The notes beneath the pieces were generated by a model that was not told the DNA's origin, did not search any database, and saw only the letters and a list, made by a program, of their open reading frames with translations. A program made the translations under genes and the position numbers. From assembly GCA_022749755.1 (NCBI GenBank), contig CM040451.1, positions 10,925,871 to 10,989,870 of the forward strand: DNA of 64,000 bases, in the 5' to 3' direction. Shown here piece by piece: positions 33,784 to 46,800 of the stretch; the first letter of the stretch is position 1, and each line of letters starts with the position of its first letter. This DNA comes from Azadirachta indica (taxonomy: Eukaryota > Streptophyta > Magnoliopsida > Sapindales > Meliaceae).

Positions 33784-36614
33784 CAGCCCATAACATACCA
33801 AATCAACAGGAGACCAAGTAATATCATAATTTCTCATCCCCCAGAAAAAATTTAACCCAACTTGTTAAAATTTGTACTTATTTATGTTCCAAAGACAATC
33901 TTCCTTTTATGTTTAATGGAGAATTTATAGACAATAATCTTCCGTTGTATATCTATTATCTATAGGATATGATTAACTTTTTATAAGATTGAAAATCAGT
34001 ATGAAAATTTAGAGTTCAAACTCCCTTTTCAAATAGGTGGATTAGATTTTCTCTTTTACAATTAGTAGTAAATAAAAATATATAAACATATGATATAAAA
34101 GTTTATTAAATTTTTTAATATACATATAAGTTGAGTGAATATTCTTGGCTGCTCAACCTTTAACTACAGTGAAAACCGAATTGCGTAATTGAGCTTTGAC
34201 GTAAACAAAATGAAATCCTGGTTCGATTCGATTGGGTTTAATTTTGTAGCTGTTCTTTCAAATTGGGCCTTTAGATTAAGGTTGGGCACGTGGAAGTTTT
34301 CCTAATTGGACTTTGTTACTTTTGCACTTTCTGTTAGATTTTAAAGGTTTTTTTTTTTTTTTTTTTACTATACAATAAAAATATTCGAGTGTCTAATTTC
34401 TTTAATATTAGAATATAATTGATCTATTTGTTTTAAATAAATTGTTAACCACAGTTAAAATAACTAAATTATTATTATAATTTTAAATTTTGAGTATTAG
34501 AATTGACCAGTATATAACTAAATAAATAATAAAGGATGTTCCAATCACTTTAATAAAATTAAAAACATTTAATATATATAAACCTTTTCATTCTCCAAGC
34601 TGTAACGTGGGTCCGGATGAAATTGTAAAATGGAACTGGTGAAAATCAACGGTGAATAATAATCACCGTCTGAAAAAATAACGAAAGGCGGCCCCGAGAC
34701 CCTGGTAACAAGAAGATCCGCCAGTAAAATTTTGACACGTGATTGACATGAACTCGTTGAAACGTGAGAAGCAAGGTCTCACTGTGGCAGTTGAACTAGC
34801 TGAAGCATGGACAACGTTTAAAAGCTGTCACTTTTGAATTTACTTTTCCTAGGTGTTCTCTTATGGGCCCACCGTTTCAAAGTAGATCCTCCACCGTTTA
34901 TTTAAGAAACCAGCTTGCAGTCTTTCAACAAATTTGAAGATCTAGAAGCTAGGTTTAGGCATCGGCACATAGAATATTTTACAAACCCAAAACTACCCTT
35001 CTTAAACGGCGCCGTTTTCGTTACACATAGCATTTTCTAAATCTCGCCCAAAGAATATACGGAGACATGCTTCCTTCCCGGAACTCTGTTTGTTCACTTT
35101 TCTTGCCAAAATATTCCTAAAATATAACGTGCAATGAAATGAATATAGAAATAAGTGAGATTGCCCACAATTTTCTTGCGTTCCAAGTTGGCAATCTAGA
35201 TCTTTCTGCGTTATTTCATGGGCATATTTGGCCAACTATATAAATATATAAGCACGAACTTTGCTCTTGTAGTCGTTTGTTTGTAGTCTATAAAGCTGTG
35301 ACCTTTGTGCTAAAAAATTTCTCCAGGAATATTGGAGACTGAAGTTTGAACCAGAAAACTCATTCGTTCTTCACATGTAACGTTCTTGAACCTTCTTTGA
35401 AAACAAGTTTCTGTTTTTGCTTCTTGGTGTTTCCATATTTGTTGTTGTCGCGAAAGTTCTTGTGTGCACACATTGTATGCATAGTAACCATTCACATTAT
35501 ATTCATGTATGTATGTTAGGTGATAGTTTGGATCTTTTCAGCTGATTTAACTCTGTTCCTTTCTCGGTTTTTGTTGAGATCTGTGAAATTCTCTTTTAGG
35601 AATTTCTAATAAGCATGACATAATTTTTCTCAAAGGTTTGAGCTTGATCGTTTGAATACGGTTGCTTCTGTGTTAACTTTTGTTTTTGTGATCTTTCATG
35701 AAGGCCTTGTTGTTGTCCGTCACCTTGTTTGTTTTCGAAGTTTCGTACTTAAAAAATTGTAAACTTCTCGCTAAACTATAATTTTGTAATAAAATATGCA
35801 TTACTACATGATATTAAAACTTATTCTTGTTTTTTATGTTGATCTTTGAATAATATGAATATTCTAGAGATACTTCTACACTCTTTTATACAATAGCTGA
35901 GTTTATAAGTTAGAAAAATGATGCTTTTGATGCCAATTTTCTTTTGCAAAATCATTTATTTCTTAGAGAACATAGGATTACATGATCTATGCAGCTTCTA
36001 GATTTATGGAGGTTGCAGAAAATAGGTTGGTTCATTTGATATTCACTTGTGAATCAGCTCAGCAGTCTTTTGTTTCTAGCGAAAATAAAAGGGACGATCC
36101 TTTTAGCTTTATCGACATTCACCACGATGGGGAATTGGTAGCAGTTATAACAGTTTTTGATTGCATCAAAACGTGTCAAATTGGGAGGTTAGGTACTACA
36201 CAAAAGTGTTTGGCAGTTGGGTGTTGCCAGCTTTCTGCGTTAGTGCACTTTAGAATTTTGCAAGACTTCCCCTCTTTGTATCTGCCCTCAACTGACGAGA
36301 AAAGCAGAGTATGCATTTGTTTTCTTGTTAAGAAGTCCTGGAAAAATGCTTGTCCTACCATAACGGGCTATATTACCTGATTGACCAGTACTTTTTTTTT
36401 TATTGTCTTTACTCGTCCACAATATTTGGAGTTCTTGAATAGGCTGCCTCTATTTAATTCAGCCCTCAGCTCTTCCTTTAACAATAGTTGCAATTTGAAT
36501 AACTTGTCCTCTCCTCTTCCTCATTGCAGATTTAATTGGTCAAAGAGCTTCCAACTATAGAGGATATACGGCCCGAAGACATAGCGGCTTGCATCTAGAG
36601 TTGCAACTCTCAAC
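33784..36614. other. Spacer and 5' region of the NDA gene
   Basis: 33784-34115 is the end of the F duplication. The rest is AT-rich. The cacgtg-type cores gggcacgtgg (about 34285) and gacacgtgat (about 34735) could be bZIP/bHLH sites. A TATA-like tttatttaag stands at about 34899-34908. Between about 34920 and 36614 no gene is evident. It probably holds the 5' UTR, with an intron whose acceptor could be the gcag before atttaattgg (about 36530). That is inference, since start sites cannot be read from DNA alone. Confidence 0.4.
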
Positions 36615-38984
36615 ATGGCATTAGCAAGGATTGCCAAAAGTGGTTTGAGAAGATCAATAGGTGCTACTGGCACTCTCTGTCGTCAAGAGGACATATACTT
36701 TCAGGGATTGTACAACAACAAATGTTTCTTACCTTCCTCTGAAAATGTCTCACAAAATGGCAACTTGTCCAGCTTCAGGACGGTAACTAGCATGAGTTCT
36801 TGGAGGGGAATAAGAACAACCCCGGATCTTCAATATCGCAATGCTGAGAGAATTCTGGAGGAGTCTGAATCAGAATATGAGGAACCAAGGTATCCTGGTT
36901 TGGAAGCAACCAAGCCAGCTGAAAAGCCTAGGGTGGTTGTTCTTGGTACAGGCTGGGGTGCATGTCGATTTCTTAAAGGACTTGATACCAAAATATATGA
37001 TGTAGTTTGCATATCCCCAAGGAATCACATGGTATTCACACCTTTGCTTGCTTCAACTTGCGTTGGTACACTGGAGTTTCGCTCTGTGGCTGAGCCTGTC
37101 AGTCGGATACAGACTTCATTGGCATCAGATCCCAATTCATACTTTTATCTGGCTTCCTGCATTGGCGTAGACACTGATAAACATGAAGTGAGTGAATTGT
37201 CAAAAACTTCCATGCAGTTAGCTTAGTTATTATTTACACATACCATTCAGTTTGATTATCGGTTACATGGTTATGAAACATGTAACCACCATTCAATGCA
37301 TTAGAAAACAGAGGTATCCACAGCTGCATGCGTATAGTAAATTAGATATGTAATTGGCAGAGAGTACTCCATAATAACATTTGATTAGCACATGATTACA
37401 ATAATGAATTGTCTTGTGGAAAACTTAGTGATTTTTTTTCATGCAGGTTTATTGTGAGACAGTCAGCAATGGTAAATTGCCTCATGACCCTTACCGATTT
37501 AAAGTTGCATATGACAAGCTCGTCATTGCTGCCGGAGCTGAGCCTTTAACTTTTGGTATCAAGGGGGTGAAGGAAAATGCATTTTTCCTTCGTGAAGTAA
37601 ACCATGCCCAAGAAATAAGGAAGAAGCTTCTCTTGAACCTCATGCTTTCTCAAAATCCAGGTGAGATTATTTTCCATTCTTAGATTTAATTTTAATCTTA
37701 AAGTTTCTAATTAATCAGACCTCATTCTCTTAGTCAGCCCTCAGCGCCATTGAGTGCTTGTAAATACTCAAGCCTTAATGATGTTTGTTCTCTACTACTT
37801 CATCAATTGTTTTTGCTAAGAGACAATATGTATTGTGTAATTTCTAAACCATAGCTTTCTTGTACGTCTGACTTTGTAATGTTAAAATTTAATTTATTAC
37901 GACAGGCATATCAGAAGAAGAGAAGAAACGCCTTTTACATTGTGTTGTCATTGGAGGTGGCCCTACGGGGGTGGAGTTTAGTGGTGAATTGAGTGATTTC
38001 ATCATGAGAGATGTCCGCGAACAGTATGCTCATGTTAAAGATTATATAAAAGTCACCCTCATTGAGGTAGCGTATCCCATTTAATTTTGAAATGATCTTG
38101 TATGAAGGCATGATTTTAAATGTCGTTGGCTATTAACCAAATGCTTTTTCCTGAATAGGCAAATGAAATTCTATCATCCTTTGATGTTGGACTTAGGCAA
38201 TATGCAGCAAATCACCTAAATAAGGTAAAATGAATTGCTTCCAGTATCCCGGGCTTCTTTCCTTATAGTTCTTTGACTGTCTCTAACGAATGGGATTTTC
38301 TACCAGTCTGGCGTTCGCCTCATGCGTGGTGTTGTGAAAGAAGTTCATCCTGAAAAGATAGTTCTCAACGATGGGACTGACGTGCCATACGGCCTCTTGG
38401 TCTGGTCTACTGGTGTTGGTCCCTCTCAGTTTGTGAAATCACTAAGCATTCCCAAGTCAGCCGGTGGAAGGTATAAGAGACAGCAGTCACTTTGGACTTT
38501 TTTCCTCTCTTTTTCTCTTTTGTTTGTATCGATTATGTGTTCCATTGATTAAAATTATTGACTCATACAGGATTGGTATTGATGAATGGTTGAGGGTCCC
38601 TGCTGTCGAAGATGTTTTTGCACTTGGAGATTGTGCTGGTTTTCTTGAGCAGACAGGGAGGCCAGTGCTTCCTGCTCTAGCACAGGTGAGATGCTTTATA
38701 CCTCAAAAAATTCTTGGCTTCTAACATGCTGCCGGTTGGCTCTGTGGTGCCACTGAATCGTGTGATATTGAACTCACTATCTTAATTTTGTTGAAATCTT
38801 CAATTTTATGTAAATATAAAGAGATTGAGAATCACATTAGCAATTGTGGCGTTCAAATTCAGCCATCTAAATAGGCCATTGAGTTGATAATTATTGAGGG
38901 ATGCTGACTAACAAAACTAGGGCAGCTTTGAGTGCTGTACCACTCTTTAATGAAATCTTATTACTGCAATGATAAAATTTGAAA

Positions 38985-39024
<40 letters not shown>

Positions 39025-39682
39025 CAATTCTGACGCCATATGTTTTTGAAATGGAAGACAGAACCAGGAATAAAGTGTACGTGTTGTTTTTTAGCTTTCT
39101 CTAGACTCGAAAGTATCACCCAATGGCTTAACTCTTGAACTGGCGTTTTCCTGTAAATTAGGAAGTACAATTTACTGTGCTTTACTTTGGAAACTTACGG
39201 GTAAAGACTAGAGGTTGCATGTGATATAGTTTGGAGCTGATCCATCTAAAATACTCAAACAGGTTGCAGAAAGGCAGGGGAAATATTTGGCAGAGTTATT
39301 TAACAAAAAGATTGGCAGGCAGAATGGGGGCAAGGCATCCAGCGCAAAAGACATTAATCTAGGAGACCCTTTTGTGTACAGGCATCTTGGAAGCATGGCA
39401 TCAGTTGGACGCTACAAGGCATTGGTTGATCTACGCCAATCTAAAGTAATCTCAGAATCCTGTATCTTCGGCTATTAGCACAATGCAAAATTTGATTCAC
39501 TAATACTACAATCTGTATTTTGGCAGGATGCAAAGGGCATATCACTTGCTGGATTTCTCAGCTGGCTAATTTGGCGCTCTGCTTATCTCACGCGAGTTGT
39601 AAGTTGGAGGAACAGGCTTTATGTTGCAGTGAACTGGGCAACCACCCTAGTATTTGGCAGAGATAACTCCAGGATAGGCTGA
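36615..39682 (+). CDS. NDA: Internal alternative NAD(P)H dehydrogenase (NDA type), mitochondrial, 543 aa
   Basis: A single-polypeptide type II NADH dehydrogenase that passes electrons from matrix NAD(P)H to ubiquinone without pumping protons. Eight exons: 36615-37187, 37447-37660, 37906-38066, 38159-38224, 38307-38470, 38571-38685, 39263-39445 and 39527-39682, totalling 1,632 nt. The N-terminus ([14 protein letters not shown]) is Arg/Ser-rich without acidic residues, as in a mitochondrial presequence. The first dinucleotide fold is at residues 106-120 ([18 protein letters not shown]). The second is at about 275-287 ([16 protein letters not shown](P)H). The C-terminal FAD motif is FALGDCAGF around Asp413. 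There is no EF-hand insertion, which separates it from NDB. It ends in DNSRIG, so an SRI-type peroxisomal signal is blocked by one Gly, in contrast to what is known of some NDA proteins. It is slightly longer than the roughly 510 aa usual for the family, mainly at the N-terminus. Confidence 0.95.
38990..39021. repeat. (A)n(AG)n microsatellite in intron 6 of NDA
   Basis: A run of A followed by about 14 AG units inside the 577-bp intron. Confidence 0.9.
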
Positions 39683-40133
39683 AATCAATATCATTGACTT
39701 CACATCTGATCTGAGTCCTACTTTCAAGTTACCCGGCTCTGCATTTCTTCATTTGTATAATTTGGCAAGATATAAATTTGAAGGTGGATCTTGCATACCA
39801 ATTCTTGTAACCATACAAGTCATCTGTTGGAAAATATTAGTTATATACCCATTTACATATGTTTAACCGGTTGATTGCCATTGATTTTCTGCAAACTGTC
39901 TGTGCTACTAAGGATGAAACAGAAAGAAAAAATGGTGAGCGGAAAATATTGCAAAATTTAACAAATTTCCATTGATGGTAAGTGCCAATTCTAGACAAGA
40001 CTAATTCCTTCATATTCCAAAAACCATGAAAGAAACAAGCCAACAAATGAAGAACATAACCCCATAGTAAATTACTACAAAATTTTGTACAAACTCCATA
40101 GTAAATACATGAACACAAACGGTTCAGAATGAA

Positions 40134-40310
40134 CTAAGACAAGTGAGCAGCTGATCGGCGATTATTATGAGAGAAGATAGAAGCAACAGTATGAGCCAAA
40201 CCAACTAAAATTGCCACCTTCACTTGGCCTCTCTTGGGAATTGGACGGGCAGCAGTTAACCTCCGAGAGAAAACTCCTCGGTTCATTATAATCCTCCTTG
40301 CATCTGCCAT
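40134..40310 (-). CDS. Small conserved plant protein, 58 aa (paralog 1)
   Basis: The minus-strand reading frame from ATG at 40310 to TAG at 40134 encodes a basic 58-residue protein. The N-terminus is Arg-rich (MADARRIIMNRG), the core is PIPKRGQVKVAILVGLAHTV followed by ASIFS, and the tail is polar. The core recurs in the 62-residue protein at 42971-43159, which argues strongly that both are real genes. A TATA box (ctatataaac on the minus strand, about 40431-40440) lies about 125 bp upstream. The Val-Lys-Val-Ala-Ile...Ala-His stretch is hydrophobic enough for a short membrane or amphipathic helix. The Arg-rich start could be a mitochondrial or plastid presequence, which is inference. No function is known to me. 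It is a single exon. Confidence 0.72.
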   Translation of the reverse strand: MADARRIIMNRGVFSRRLTAARPIPKRGQVKVAILVGLAHTVASIFSHNNRRSAAHLS

Positions 40311-40430
40311 CTCTTCTTTATAACTCGAATCAAATTTAAAGATTTCAAAGAAAAGTAGAGATCAGAGGATTGTTAGCTTGTGGGCTGTGTTGTGACGTGA
40401 ATGTTATGTGCTTAAGCTACTTCCCTGCTA

Positions 40431-40440
40431 GGTTTATATA
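40431..40440 (-). promoter_or_regulatory. TATA box of small gene paralog 1
   Basis: The minus strand reads ctatataaac, about 125 bp before the ATG at 40310. Confidence 0.55.
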
Positions 40441-42185
40441 GAGGGGAAAGGTGGTAATGAAATGCACACAGTGTTTGACTATGAGTTGACAATCTTGACC
40501 TTGCCTTCCCTGTCTTGCCTGTCTTAGTTGTACTCTACTCCATATATTTTTTAATGAAGTTGTTGACCAAAATGTACATTATTTCATTACCATGAATTAT
40601 TGGCTAATCTTCCCCTGTTTTGGAAACCATTGTAGTTTACCATATTAGGCATTCCAATTTCATATATATAAAAAATATAAGAGATTTTATTTACATTTTT
40701 ATTTTAACATGGTGCTAAAACTTTTCACGGAATCACTCATTTTAATATTACTCTCGCCTAAATACATCTCATTGAACAATTGTAATGAGATAATATATCT
40801 TAATATAATTATCACTCATACACATTTAAAAGTCACACACATTTAAAAATAAAATTTTAATGAGGTTTGTTACATTAATATTGCCATGGTCACACTCAAA
40901 CTTTATTTTTATATGCTTTATTTTTATTGATATTAATATTTAAACGTTTTTTTTTTTTTTGAAAAAATCTCGATGTTTGTATTTCTTAAGGCACTATGCT
41001 ATATAAAAAGGAACCCATGGTTTCAAGTGATGAGCAGAGGACTAGATTTAAAAACATTCATAGAAAACGGAAATTTTAAAACTAATTTATGTTCCTTTAG
41101 TATGTTACCTAGGCAAGGGAAGCCTTTATTTTAGGGGCGATTTGGTCACTTTGAAGGAGAAACAAAGAAAGGGACAATAAGATACTGTTGTCTGAGAAAT
41201 AAGGTAGGCTTGTTTGTTGAGAGATGAGTCACTTATTTAATGCCATATTGCATAAAAATCACATGGCCATTTGCCCATATCTTTGCCATCAACACAAGAA
41301 AGGAATCCATCATTATGGTGTTTGTTTTATCACTTTATCTTTTTCATAATGGGATCCAGTTGACAATAAACAATTGAAATTTGTTTCTAACAAAAATCCT
41401 CTAGCTTGTTAAAAAATTGCCAAATGGGTTCTCTGAAGAGAAAATTTTCAAAGTCACAGTCCTGTCATCTTCTTCCGTAATTGGATGAATCGGTACAACT
41501 CACTGAAACTTCCACTGTGGCATAGAATAATTGGCGACTGCTATTAGTGCACTGCAGTTCATTCGGTGAATGAAGTAGTGGGATTGCCTTGATTCAGTGT
41601 ACTAATTAAATTCTATGGACAATTATTTATAAATTAAGCTTCTGTTCCAGGATTTGGTGTATCTTTCTGGGTTTGAAGGGGGAATAGATTCAGATCTAAC
41701 GGTGTTGGATTACAGAATAAGCTCATTAATTAATTCAACCTGTCATTATTCGCACAATACTTTATTAAAGCAATGAATTACCAATAGCCTGCCTGCAGCT
41801 TGTTTTTTGTAACGGGGAAATTGCTTTGTAGAAGATACATCTTTCGCAGAAAATGGGGTTCCCCATTATAGGACAAAGTGGGGTGCTTTAATTTGTTTTT
41901 CTTTTCTTTAATTCTCTCTTCACATAATTAACTTTGCTTTGTGAAACTTTCAATGAAATAAAAAGGAGGGTGGGTGCATGAACGTACACCATAAGATAGT
42001 GGCTCAAAAAGCAAACCCACTTCATCTTCTGAACTCAAAAATATGCAAGGAATATTTCTCAACTTGTGGTGGCGTGTCTCACCATTAGGGTTCAATTTGG
42101 CAATCAATTCTCAAATGTATGGAAATAGTAAATATTCCGTCTTATTTCATCGTCCTTTAAAATTTCTCACTTATGTTGAGATGTA

Positions 42186-42700
42186 TTCTTATATCTCCTG
42201 TTAGTTGGGAGTAAATTTCATCCTCGTTAAATTTATATTACAATGACCGAGATTTAAAACTTTAATAGAACTCTAATGGAATTAGTTCTACACTTACATT
42301 TGAGCTAATTTTCTCTTTAAATAAGAATATATTTCGTCTTTTTTTATAACGTAAACTTTTAAAGTATACTATAATAGTACAAATATAAACTCTTGATAGA
42401 CCTCTTACACGGCCTTTTTATAAGGTAGCGTTTCTCTTTCTATGTAAGAGTAGATTTTGTCCTCTTTGGATATAAACTCAAAATACGCTATAATAATATA
42501 CATATGAAATTTAAGAATACTTATGATGTGATTTCCACTTTATGTTAAGTAGTTTTTCTCTCTTTTAAATGGAAGTTTGATTTCGTCCTTCTCATACGGG
42601 GAACCTTTAACTTGTGCTAGGGTTGGGCAGCATTTCTGCCTGGCTTTGAATTGGAGTGGATTTCATCCTCCTTGATAGATATCCCAATAATATACGCTCA
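42186..42700. repeat. Degenerate tandem repeat, about 120-bp unit
   Basis: Four to five imperfect units share agtaaatttcatcctc / agaatatatttcgtc / agagtagattttgtcctctt / ggaagtttgatttcgtcctt / ggagtggatttcatcctcctt. In several units this is followed by a segment like ataaactcaaaatacgctat, and then by a ttctctctttta-type T-rich part. There is no coding content. Confidence 0.55.
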
Positions 42701-42970
42701 ATAGTTATAGACAAACATTAGTGCTGATTTCTGATTGCTGTTTGATTGTCCAGAACTGTAAAGAAAATGAGTATGTTCAACAAAAGAAGTAGAGAATTCC
42801 ATTAGAAATTAAACTTCTTCTCTGTACAAACACTCGAATTAAGTTTTCTCAGATTACATGAACCACAAAAACAAACAGCTCATGTCTGTATCTACACAAC
42901 AACAGAAGAACTCCAGTCTTGTTTCCCTATAATCTCAAACTCATAACAAAATTTTAAGTCCTCTGGGTCT

Positions 42971-43159
42971 CTACTGAGAGAGACGATTCCCTGCACATGA
43001 TCTGCTACTGCGAGAGAAAATAGAAGCAAAAGAGTTGGCCAATCCCAACACAATCCCCAGCTTCACTTGACCCCTTTTTGGAATCATACGCCCAGAACCA
43101 AACCTCTGAGGACAACTAACACCGTTGATCATCCCATTCCTACTACTTGCAGCCGCCAT
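42971..43159 (-). CDS. Small conserved plant protein, 62 aa (paralog 2)
   Basis: The minus-strand frame from ATG 43159 to TAG 42971 encodes MAAASSRNGMING, then RMIPKRGQVKLGIVLGLANS, then FASIFSRSSRS. The R-x-IPKRGQVK-x-x-I-x-x-GLA-x-x-x-ASIFS core is shared with the protein at 40134-40310. A minus-strand TATA box (ctatataaag, about 43294-43303) lies about 140 bp upstream, matching the arrangement of paralog 1. Both genes have one exon, the same strand and 2.7 kb between them, so they look like a local duplication. Function is unknown. A short helix in the membrane or at a membrane surface is possible. Confidence 0.75.
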   Translation of the reverse strand: MAAASSRNGMINGVSCPQRFGSGRMIPKRGQVKLGIVLGLANSFASIFSRSSRSCAGNRLSQ

Positions 43160-43815
43160 CTTTAATTTCTTCGGAGATTTTAAGACTCAGAGAGAGAGTT
43201 GTTGCACCTGCAGAGTATCTGTCTCTGTTTCTGCCTGTACTTTGTTTGGTTTGGCTTGCTGGCCACTTGAAGTTTCGGACTGGTTGTTTATACTTTATAT
43301 AGAGAAGGCTGCGATTAAAATGCCCTTGATTCGTACGAAGATTAAGCATAAAAATCAAAGTTGAACAAGGGTAATTAAGTCATTGAAAAGAAATGAATAA
43401 AGCAAAACGAGAAGATGAGGTTGACAGGACAGCACAGCACAGAGCCACAGGCTGCTTTACTGATAATGCTGCCTGCTAAAGCAGGCATAATAATGTAAGT
43501 GAGAGATTTTATTAATATTTTAATCCATGTTGCATATTAATCACGTGGGTTTTAATTTTGAATGAGTTGAACTTAGAGACCTAACAGCCCTTTGATCTTC
43601 TTGACCAGCTGATGTCATTGCTGACACCAATTTTGATGACACAAGAAAGCTGCTAAGTGTTAGAAAATTCATTGAATCAAGACTTATGGGTTATTATAAT
43701 TTTTGAATTGTGGGGTTCAGAGAGATGAGATTACAAACTTTAATTAAATGGTCCTACAATTAAAATAATGTTTGTTATTTCACTTTCAATATCAAAATGT
43801 TCCACTAATTAAGGA

Positions 43816-43846
<31 letters not shown>

Positions 43847-46800
43847 GATGACGGGAATTTTGACAAGTTTTCAAGATTCAGGTATCTTGGCTGCTTTTTT
43901 AGTCCCCTGAAGATAACACTAAATCTTTCAAATTCTAATGCATGTGAAAGAGACAGGCTACCCTCATCCACTAACTCAAAATATAAGGGACTAAATGTGT
44001 TGATTGGAGCTTCGGCCAATTACATGTTCAACGAGCCAAATTTCGTGCTCAGGCAATCCAAATTATTAGTGATTTTCAAAGCCAATAATGATTAATTGAA
44101 TTTGAATTTTGACAATTTATGGATAGTTATCAAAGAGCTGTCTTAAGCGTAGTTCAACTAGTCTGAGATATGCTTAATATTTTTAAACCATTTTGAATCC
44201 TAATAACGGAATAGTAAAGTTCTAGTGTTTTTTAGATTAAGAAACCTTTGAATCCAAAATTGTTAAGAAAAAGATAATAATTAAAGAGATACATTACAAG
44301 ATTTGTGTCCATATTTGCTAGCAATATGCACGAAATCCTTTTTTAAAGTTGATTAAACCAATTAATTGACAAATTACAATCTAATTAGTTTTCTTAATTT
44401 ATTTTTTAAAGTTATTCTTATCCAACTGGTGAATTCGCAATGCATTGGAGGGTAAGATTACCGGTCCGTACTTGGATGGGTTGATTAATAGTACCGGGCC
44501 ACAACTTTAGTCTATTTGGGTAATTGGGCCAGAGTGCTAACTTCAAAGCGCTAACCCAATTCTAAATTGGGCTTAAATCTGCTCAATCCAGTAATAATGA
44601 GCCCAACTTTAAGGCCTTGCATTTCTTGGGCCAAGTCCGAGCCAGACCCGAGTAGAAGCCCAGTTGTCTAAATTGACTACGTCATGTTGACGAATGATGA
44701 ACTAAGGGTCGAGCCCAAATATGGGAACAAGTGTATTTGAAGTCTTTGAAATTAAAGTAATCATAAGATAAGATAAATGATTGTGAAACTCTTATCTACA
44801 CTTCTGAAATTGAGAGTGAAAGAAAGAACAACCTAATACTTCCAATAATAGTAAATTTTGCAATCATTTTATAACACTATTTTTGTGAATTGGAAGTTCA
44901 ATTTCCCCCAAACGGCATATTTTGTTTTGCAATTTGCAGCATCTAACATCTCCCAATTTTTCATCATTACATATTGAAACTAGGCAATTTAAGACAACTT
45001 TATTGGCTAATTTGCTGCAATCACATTGTTAAAAATCAATCTCAATCAATATTAATTAGAATAATAATCAATTTTTACTAATGAATCATGATTAAAAACT
45101 TGAATAATGAATCATAATCATAAGATAAGCTTCAATTGTGTTGTGTTGGATCATATTCATAAATTAAACAACATCAACATGGATTTCGTAGCTTTAACAA
45201 CTTGTCTTGAGAACAAATTCCAAATGTAAAACCACTTAGCAATGTGAATGAATATTAATGTCAATATCTAATAACTTGATCGATAATTTGTAATATGTGG
45301 GGCCTATGATTCCAAGATTTAACAAACAATTATCATTGTCTCCTATGTCAAAATCCTAATACATTGGCAGAGCTTTCATTTGATTTTCTTGGCCACTTCA
45401 TTCATGGATACGTGGACCTCCATTCTCTCACAAACGTATTAATGAACTCATCATGACCTATGTCCCGTCAAACTAAATAAAAATTAAAAATATATATATA
45501 TCATAAACAAGAATTCGATAAAATAATAATAATAAAAAACTTACTTAAAATTTAAAATCAAACACAATTTTTAAGTGTTCATAAAATTTACTTAACTAAT
45601 TGTAAGATATATGCGATGATATTGATTTTATTATTGGCATGACACGATTAACAATAAATTATATCAAATTCTGTAAAAACAAGTTGTATGACAATAGCAG
45701 ATTACTAATCACTATGATAACAATTTCAAGACGATAACTTCCTACTGCAAGAAGAAGTCGAAGACACACTTGAGAACACTATCTTGTCATGCACTCTATC
45801 CACAGGGAAATTGGAGTCACTATGGTATAAACTAATCAACAGGTATTAGGAATTCATAAACGTTATAATTAAAATAGCTCTTATAAGAAGTAAACTTTTT
45901 TTTTAAAGAACTAATGGATAAAAAATAATAATCATTATCTAAGAAAATCAAGTAAATAAAATGAGGATCCAAAATATAGCAAATATGAAGGCAACACGTA
46001 GGAAAATTGACAGTGGTGACCTTTTCACCTCGTGGCAATGAATAGTAGGCACGTGGGAAAGGAGGCAAGTGGTGACTTACTCTTGCTCATGGTAGTGAGC
46101 AATAAGTCATTGGAGGAAAAAAAAACAATGACAATCTCTCTCCCTTCCTACACCTATATAAATTAGGGTACATCACAAAAAAAGGTAAGTGTCTTTTCTC
46201 GCAAAAATTGTTAGTATACTTAGTTCCAAACTCTCCCTTATTTTTTCAATAATTTTCGGTCTAACTTAATTGTCAAAAAGAATTCTTCAGTATCATTGAG
46301 GCCTCCTAAATAATTTTTATGACGCGACTATCTATTTTTACATGTGTAACAAAGGAAGGTCCATCCTAATAGATCAATTAGTCAAAGATACGAAGCCATC
46401 CTCACATTTCCCACTAAGTTGATAAATTGTGTTTGTTAACTGTGATTTTATTTATGTGATACATGTATTTGATGTGACAAATTTTCATCATCAATAATAT
46501 GAAAGTTTGATTTGATTAAATTTTTAATTTTTGTTTGAATAATTTAACGGATTTTTAGTTTTTGATTCAATTATTAACCATCATTTTTAAAAATAAAATC
46601 AAAATTATTTTAATAATCAAACTAAATTGAATATGTAATTAATTTAATTTAGTATTTGGAATTTTTTATTCATTTATATTTGCAAAGGGGGTGGGGTGAA
46701 GTGTGTGGTAAACAAGAGAAAGTATTCAAATACTACTCAATGGCATGCTGATGGTGTGATGTGAAAACAAGGGAAGCAAAATAATTTATAATAAGTTTCA

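Larger units (their letters stand above)
40311..42970. other. Spacer between the two small genes
   Basis: No gene is seen apart from the upstream region of paralog 1. 42186-42700 carries a degenerate tandem repeat, listed separately. Confidence 0.4.

Noticed and set aside
35982..36380. Open frame of 132 codons upstream of the NDA gene on the + strand
   Set aside because: No recognisable domain, low-complexity free but composition like the surrounding leader, and positioned where the NDA 5' UTR or its intron is expected. Most likely chance.
39837..40118. Minus-strand frame of 93 codons between NDA and small gene paralog 1
   Set aside because: No similarity to anything recognised. It lies in the probable 3' UTR of the small gene, with no paralogous counterpart after 42971.
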